NCBI GenBank assembly: GCA_019916065.1
Contig: CM034239.1
Coordinates: 44,284,663-44,348,662, forward strand
DNA from: Vitellaria paradoxa
Taxonomy: Eukaryota > Streptophyta > Magnoliopsida > Ericales > Sapotaceae
Reading direction: 5' to 3'
DNA length: 64,000 bases
The notes below the pieces were generated by a model. It saw only the letters and a list, made by a program, of their open reading frames with translations, made no database searches and was not told where the DNA came from. Position numbers and translations under genes: made by a program. Positions 59,430 through 64,000 of the stretch are shown one piece after another. Every line of letters starts with the position of its first letter. The stretch's first letter is position 1.

Positions 59430-61212
59430 TCACTGCAGGGGGGGGGGAGGGGGAAAAAAAAGGGTTGAAAGTAACATTAATGAGAAACCAAACATCAGAA
59501 TGAAACCATGAGGCTCAAATTGTTCACTGTGAAGTGAGATATTATAATATTATATGAGAAACCAAATACCAGAATGGAACAATAAATTGCTCAGATATTT
59601 GGTTAACCAACCTCTGCATCCCCAGGCCCACCAGCTTTGGTAATGCCCTCGTTCCTCTGCGCATCTTCTGTTGCAGTTCATGGAAAACACAGATTAAAAG
59701 GATACACTTCAGCTCGTTTGCCTCTATTTTTTTCTTTTAAAAGAAAAAATTATTTGCTAGAGGACCCAACTAAATGCAAATCGCAAGCAACTGAATGCAA
59801 ACGTAAATTTCACTGTCTCTATTAACTTTTTCACAACAAAACAAATAACCACCCATGTACCCAATCTTACATGATGTCGAAATTAAGATTCGCATCTACC
59901 TAAGCAGGAGTTTAGGTATCACGCCATTGGGTAAATAGTCAGGCAATGCCCAGATCTCTACCTTATCTTGGAACCATTCTGCTGTATTTTCATAGTTAGA
60001 TGATTTTATAAGACTAGGAAACACAGACTCAACATCAAGAGTGCTGCCACCTGCGAGTGGGGATTCACCATCAAGAGTGTCATCTACAAGTCGGACTCTC
60101 GAGGGACTCAAACACATGACGGACACACCTTGGACACGTGCTGGACTCACCTTTTACCATGTTTTTTTGTTCCCTTTTCCCCAAACTCGTTTTGGACACA
60201 TCACAGGCTGATTTTGGTTTTGGACATGTGTTGGACTATCTTTAAGAACATTAGAATTTTTTAATAATGTGTGTTGAATAATTGTTGTTAAATAAGAATG
60301 AATTGCCCAATCACAAATAAGCCCTGACCATCCCTGAGCTATTATAAATGCTACAAACTACAAAATTAAAAGCAATTGAAAGTAGTTTATATAGAGAACA
60401 GAAAAATAACTCAAATAGAAACTATCAACAATAATCAATAGTCATCCAATTCTTATGCCCCAGAAAGATAGAACCACCCCCTCCCCCCCCCCCCCCCCAA
60501 AAAAAAAAAAGCCTTTGGTACCAAGACAAGTACCAACTACATAAAGAAGTCAGTCAATCCATGCAGAAGAGCAATTGCCTTGGCTGTGAAGTAGTCCATT
60601 GCACTATTGTAGTTAACCCATACAATTCAATCTAAAAAGCCGATTGCCATTCTTATACTCTCCGGTAATATATTACTAACATGGAGTCAATAGTCAAGCA
60701 TAAAATCAACATTCCAGCAAACGAAACTGCCAAGCATAGCAAAGTACACAAACTAAAAACAGACCATTAATCCAACAAAAGCACAAACACAGAGCAACAG
60801 GAGTTAAGAAGCATGATGAAAGTTTTGTGATAAATAATACCAATACCTCCATCCTCTGGGATGTCAGAAGTCCATAAGGTCAGATTATCCCTAAGGAGCT
60901 GCATAATTAAGGTGCTATCTTTGTATGACTCCTCGTTAAGAGTATCAAGCTCTGAAATAGCTTCATCAAAAGCTTGCTTGGCAAGATGGCAAGCCCTGAC
61001 AAAGGCAGTTTCCCAATTAACTGAGATATAACACACACACACACATATATATATAAAAGGCAGGTTTCAACAGTATTCGATGAAATAAAATACAATGCTA
61101 ACCTTTCAGGTGAATTCATAATCTCATAATAGAAGACCGAGAAATTCAAAGCCAAACCCAACCGAATGGGATGTGTAGGAGGCAGCTCAGCCTCTGCTGT
61201 AGTGGTAGCCAT
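59430..61212 (-). CDS. GRF: 14-3-3 protein (general regulatory factor), 3' part of gene
   Basis: Minus-strand exons within the window: 61103-61212, 60847-60995, 59612-59667 and 59430-59432. All introns are GT-AG and phases match. The protein reads [20 protein letters not shown], the 14-3-3 signature [20 protein letters not shown], and then an acidic tail that ends [15 protein letters not shown]. This is the C-terminal 40% or so of a 14-3-3 (about 105 of 250-260 residues), with the phosphopeptide-groove helices 7-9. 14-3-3 proteins bind phosphorylated Ser/Thr clients such as plasma-membrane H+-ATPase and BZR1. The stop codon is the first codon of the last exon. The exons for residues 1 to about 150 were not found up to 64000, so the intron upstream is at least 2.8 kb. 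Subtype (epsilon-like or not) is unclear; the [21 protein letters not shown] form is not diagnostic. Confidence 0.95.
59890..60170 (-). other. open frame inside 14-3-3 intron, unknown origin
   Basis: On the minus strand an 84-aa open frame (59896-60150) includes [20 protein letters not shown] and [10 protein letters not shown]. It does not belong to the 14-3-3 reading frame and lacks splice sites that would fit. Nearby repeats of GTGTCCxxCACGTGTCC type (60100-60240) resemble plant repeats, so it may be a captured gene or transposon fragment. Confidence 0.35.
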
Positions 61213-61318
61213 CTGCAAGAAGATTTAAAACATAAGACAGAGAGCAGCATATGCCTAGCAATCTTGTTTAACCAATTAAGTTGGCATCTAAAGTTCCGTG
61301 AGATATTGCTCTTGCCTA

Positions 61319-61661
61319 CTATGGGACGTTTGGAGGTACAATTTTTAGCAATTTTCATCATTTTTTTACCAAAAGTTACTAGTTGTAATTTTTGGTGTTT
61401 TTGGTAAAACAAATAGCAATTTTTAGCAATTTTCAGCAACTCTTTACAATTTTTGGGTATTTGGTAAAATTTTTGATAACTGTTGGCAAATTTTAGTAAC
61501 TTTTGTCAATTTTTAGTAACTTTTGGCAACTTTTAACAACTTTTGAGTTGAGGAGTTACTGTAGCATAGCAGGAAAGTAACAAAAGTTGGTGATTCGCCA
61601 AACACTCAAAAATCAAAAGTTAGTAGTTTTTTGCTAAAATTACGTTGCCAAATGCCCCCTA
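61319..61661. mobile_element. MITE-like element in the 14-3-3 intron
   Basis: This stretch of about 340 bp has many repeats of TTTTTAGCAATTTT, TAACTTTTGGCAACTTTT and mirror-image forms. Its edges are GGGACGTTTGGAGG / TTGCCAAATGCCCCC. The repeated TTTTTAG-type units resemble the 712-1026 stretch at the start of the window. Non-coding. Confidence 0.6.
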
Positions 61662-62780
61662 TGACCATATATGTCCAAAAAGAACAGACTGCTGGTTATA
61701 GAAAACTAAAACAGTTAAAGCAGAAAGGCATTAATAGAAGTACAAAACAGAGTACTGAAGAAAATAAGCTGATGTTTACATCAAGGACCAGAACCCATTT
61801 TTCTAAGGAAATCATCTTTCAGCCGTAAGAATGCTACCTAGTCCAAACTTTTCAAGACTCAGCTGTAAAAGAAGGAATGGGGACAGAAAATGAGAAACTT
61901 TCATGTGGTGCACAATGCGGAGCTATAGAAATGCAGATTATTTGGTGCATCATTGAATAAAAATTTAAAGAAACAAACAAGGATGGCAGATGTTATATTA
62001 TTAATAGAATTGCCACAATAAATCCTTTTCTTTCTATACAAATAATTTGATCAATTACCAAACTTTACTCCACAAACTTTTATGTCATGTCATTAATATA
62101 AACAACCAGTTTCCCCTAATTTGTGTATTGATACTCCACAAACTTTACTTTAAGTGGCCTGTGAATGCTCCACTGGCAGACAAAAAATACTATGTGACGT
62201 GGTAGTGAAGCATGTGACAAGAGGAAAGATAGGAAATCTCTAAAAGGAATAATCTAGTTAGATGAAAGGGGGGGGGGGAGATAAACTATATTCAGAGATC
62301 TCTCTCATATATTTTAGCCAATGTAGCAATGCTTGAAGAACCTACAACAGAAAATCAACTCTATATTAGAAGCCACAGCTAAAACTTGCAATCCAGAACT
62401 CCCACCTAAATAAAATGCAACCAGCTAGCCTTCTGTATCTCTAATTGGCTCAGGTTGTTTGAAGCAACTATTATAGGCCCAATAATTTATTTTCACCAAT
62501 AAAGGATTTTTTTTTTTTTAAAGAACGTGCAGTGGTGGTGGGAGGAATGGGATATGTTGAGTATAAAAATATAGAAATGATAGAGTTCCCCCTCCCTAAC
62601 CAGCATTAGTGCAAGTCCGACCTCGCCGTCAATCCAAAATGTCAAGAGTCACATGTGTTTGGCTTTGTTATAAAAGTTAATCTCGCAACATGGGAGGGGG
62701 TTGAGAGCATAAATAAATAATCTAACTAATAAAGGTACCTCTCTCTTTTACATCTTATGTTTTTAGGTGAGATAAAAGCC

Positions 62781-62856
62781 AACAGTTTAACAAGATCTAT
62801 TGGGATTCCATTTGAGCTAACAGTTTAACAAGATCTATTAGGATTCCATTTGACTC
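62781..62856. repeat. 38-bp tandem repeat, two units
   Basis: Units open AACAGTTTAACAAGATC and close CCATTTGA(G/C)(C/T). They differ at only a few bases. Confidence 0.85.
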
Positions 62857-64000
62857 ATTATAGACTGAAGCCCCAAAAATATAAAAGTATCTCATATTGT
62901 TTCAAATTGGTTGAATTTTTCTTCAATCTAACAACCTAAGTAGTGCAAATCACTAGTGAAGGACAAGAACAAAGGACTTTACCCATATGCTAAATAACCC
63001 TGCAAACAAAAAGCTCTGCCAAGCAATTCAATAGTATATTTTAGGGTGTTACACCCTTTAGCATTCTCCCTTTATATATGATACAATGTAGTGATCTTCT
63101 ACAATCTACAATATATAAAAAGGCAAAACACCTTTTGGTGTCTCCTTACTTCCGAAGCTGTCACAATTGTGATCTCCATGAATGCCCCTTCAACTTTGAA
63201 TTTACCCAATACTGAAATCAAGTAACTACTCAGGTAACCACTTATGAATACCTAATCTATGAGAAAGAAAGAATAGAAATGGGTGAAGGAATAGTTACAC
63301 ATATGTCCTATTGTACATGGGAAGCATCCTTGATACTTTTTAAGACAATTTACTTTTACTCAATTAAAAAAAAAAAAAAAAATAGGTGAGGAAGAAAAAA
63401 CAATTACCAGAAGGACAAGGAAAATAAAACGAGGAGATTTTCACACTTGTGCCCCTTCCCTAGGTATAATTAAAGTAATAACAATAAAAATAATACTAAA
63501 TAATCAAAATCCAAATTACAAAAATAACATTTTAGTAGGCATCATTTAAAGTGTTTCAACAGTATTAACATATCCGTGGACAAATGAATTCCCTGATATT
63601 CAAGGAGTAATCTTCCTAATCCTAGTCAACTCAAACAGCAAATGGGCAATGAATATTCATAAAAGGACCAAGAGTCAGTGCATTGTTGAAGAGATCACCA
63701 TCTCGAATCAACACCAAGTTGACAAAATAAATGCCATTCAAATCTCTATAGGGGTAGGACACTAAATAATTTGTTGGCTAGTAAGATCTCTTAGAAATTA
63801 GAAGTGTGACTTTTGGAAATTACTTTAAATAATAAGCAGGTAAATTCCACAGACACGGATAATCACGTGACAAAAAAAACAGCAGAATAGTCTGTTGGCC
63901 AATAAGATTAATTAGAAATTGAAGGCATAATTTTTTAAAACGACATTACAATATCCATATCAGCTTTATCGGCTGACAACTTCATTCGACAAATGTTCTA

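Larger units (their letters stand above)
61213..64000 (-). other. 14-3-3 intron or upstream DNA, no exon found
   Basis: The 3' splice site of the first visible 14-3-3 exon lies at 61213-61214. I searched this stretch for the preceding exon (the helix with AEFKTG or AADQSLKAY) and did not find it. It contains a MITE-like element (61319-61661), a 38-bp tandem repeat (62781-62856), poly-G near 62269 and AT-rich DNA. The window ends inside it. Confidence 0.6.

Noticed and set aside
1..64000. tRNA, rRNA, CRISPR or prokaryotic defence features
   Set aside because: No direct-repeat/spacer array, rRNA core or bacterial gene cluster is visible. I saw no convincing tRNA, though a tRNA scan was not possible by eye.
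61213..64000. Upstream 14-3-3 exon within the window
   Set aside because: Searched for the reverse complement of the conserved helix sequences (AEFKTG, AADQSLKAY); none found.

Overview
This is nuclear DNA of a flowering plant, most likely a woody eudicot. It is AT-rich, full of microsatellites and small palindromic transposons, and its genes are split by spliceosomal introns and resemble known angiosperm families. I see no prokaryotic operons, rRNA, CRISPR array or organelle genes. I cannot name the species from sequence alone. All gene models come from reading splice sites and reading frames by hand.

Five genes can be supported. (1) 14456-18298 (+): a TTL-type TPR/thioredoxin-like scaffold protein, seven exons, 725 aa. 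(2) 24316-25253 (+): an uncharacterised plant protein, three exons, 208 aa. (3) 29123-38224 (-): a UBC13/UBC35-type ubiquitin-conjugating enzyme E2, eight exons, 154 aa, with one GC-AG intron and a 3.3-kb intron holding LINE debris. (4) 42317-55402 (-): a HAD hydrolase joined to a riboflavin-kinase-like domain, ten exons. Intron 5 carries a complete but decayed Ty1/copia retrotransposon (46812-51802), and exon 6 carries a one-base frameshift. (5) 59430-61212 (-): the 3' part of a 14-3-3 gene whose upstream exons I could not find in the window.

The rest is transposon-rich intergenic or intronic DNA. 1-14000 holds no convincing gene. It has a 1.38-kb foldback element with 12-bp direct repeats (2745-4128), two Tourist-like MITEs in opposite orientation (4204-4567, 7284-7642), a MITE family recurring at 5.7, 26.6 and 57.4 kb, and a LINE reverse-transcriptase relic (about 11.0-12.0 kb). 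18.3-24.3 kb has the mate of a MITE lying upstream of the TTL gene, plus a long tandem duplication. 38.3-42.3 kb has several copies of a short repeat. 55.4-59.4 kb has two textbook Tourist-like MITEs with TAA target duplications.

The five genes are unrelated housekeeping or signalling genes and show no sign of working as a cluster. I found no new multi-gene system. The most unusual items are the damaged HAD/riboflavin-kinase-like gene, the GC-AG intron in UBC13, the nested foldback element, and the unassigned 208-aa protein.
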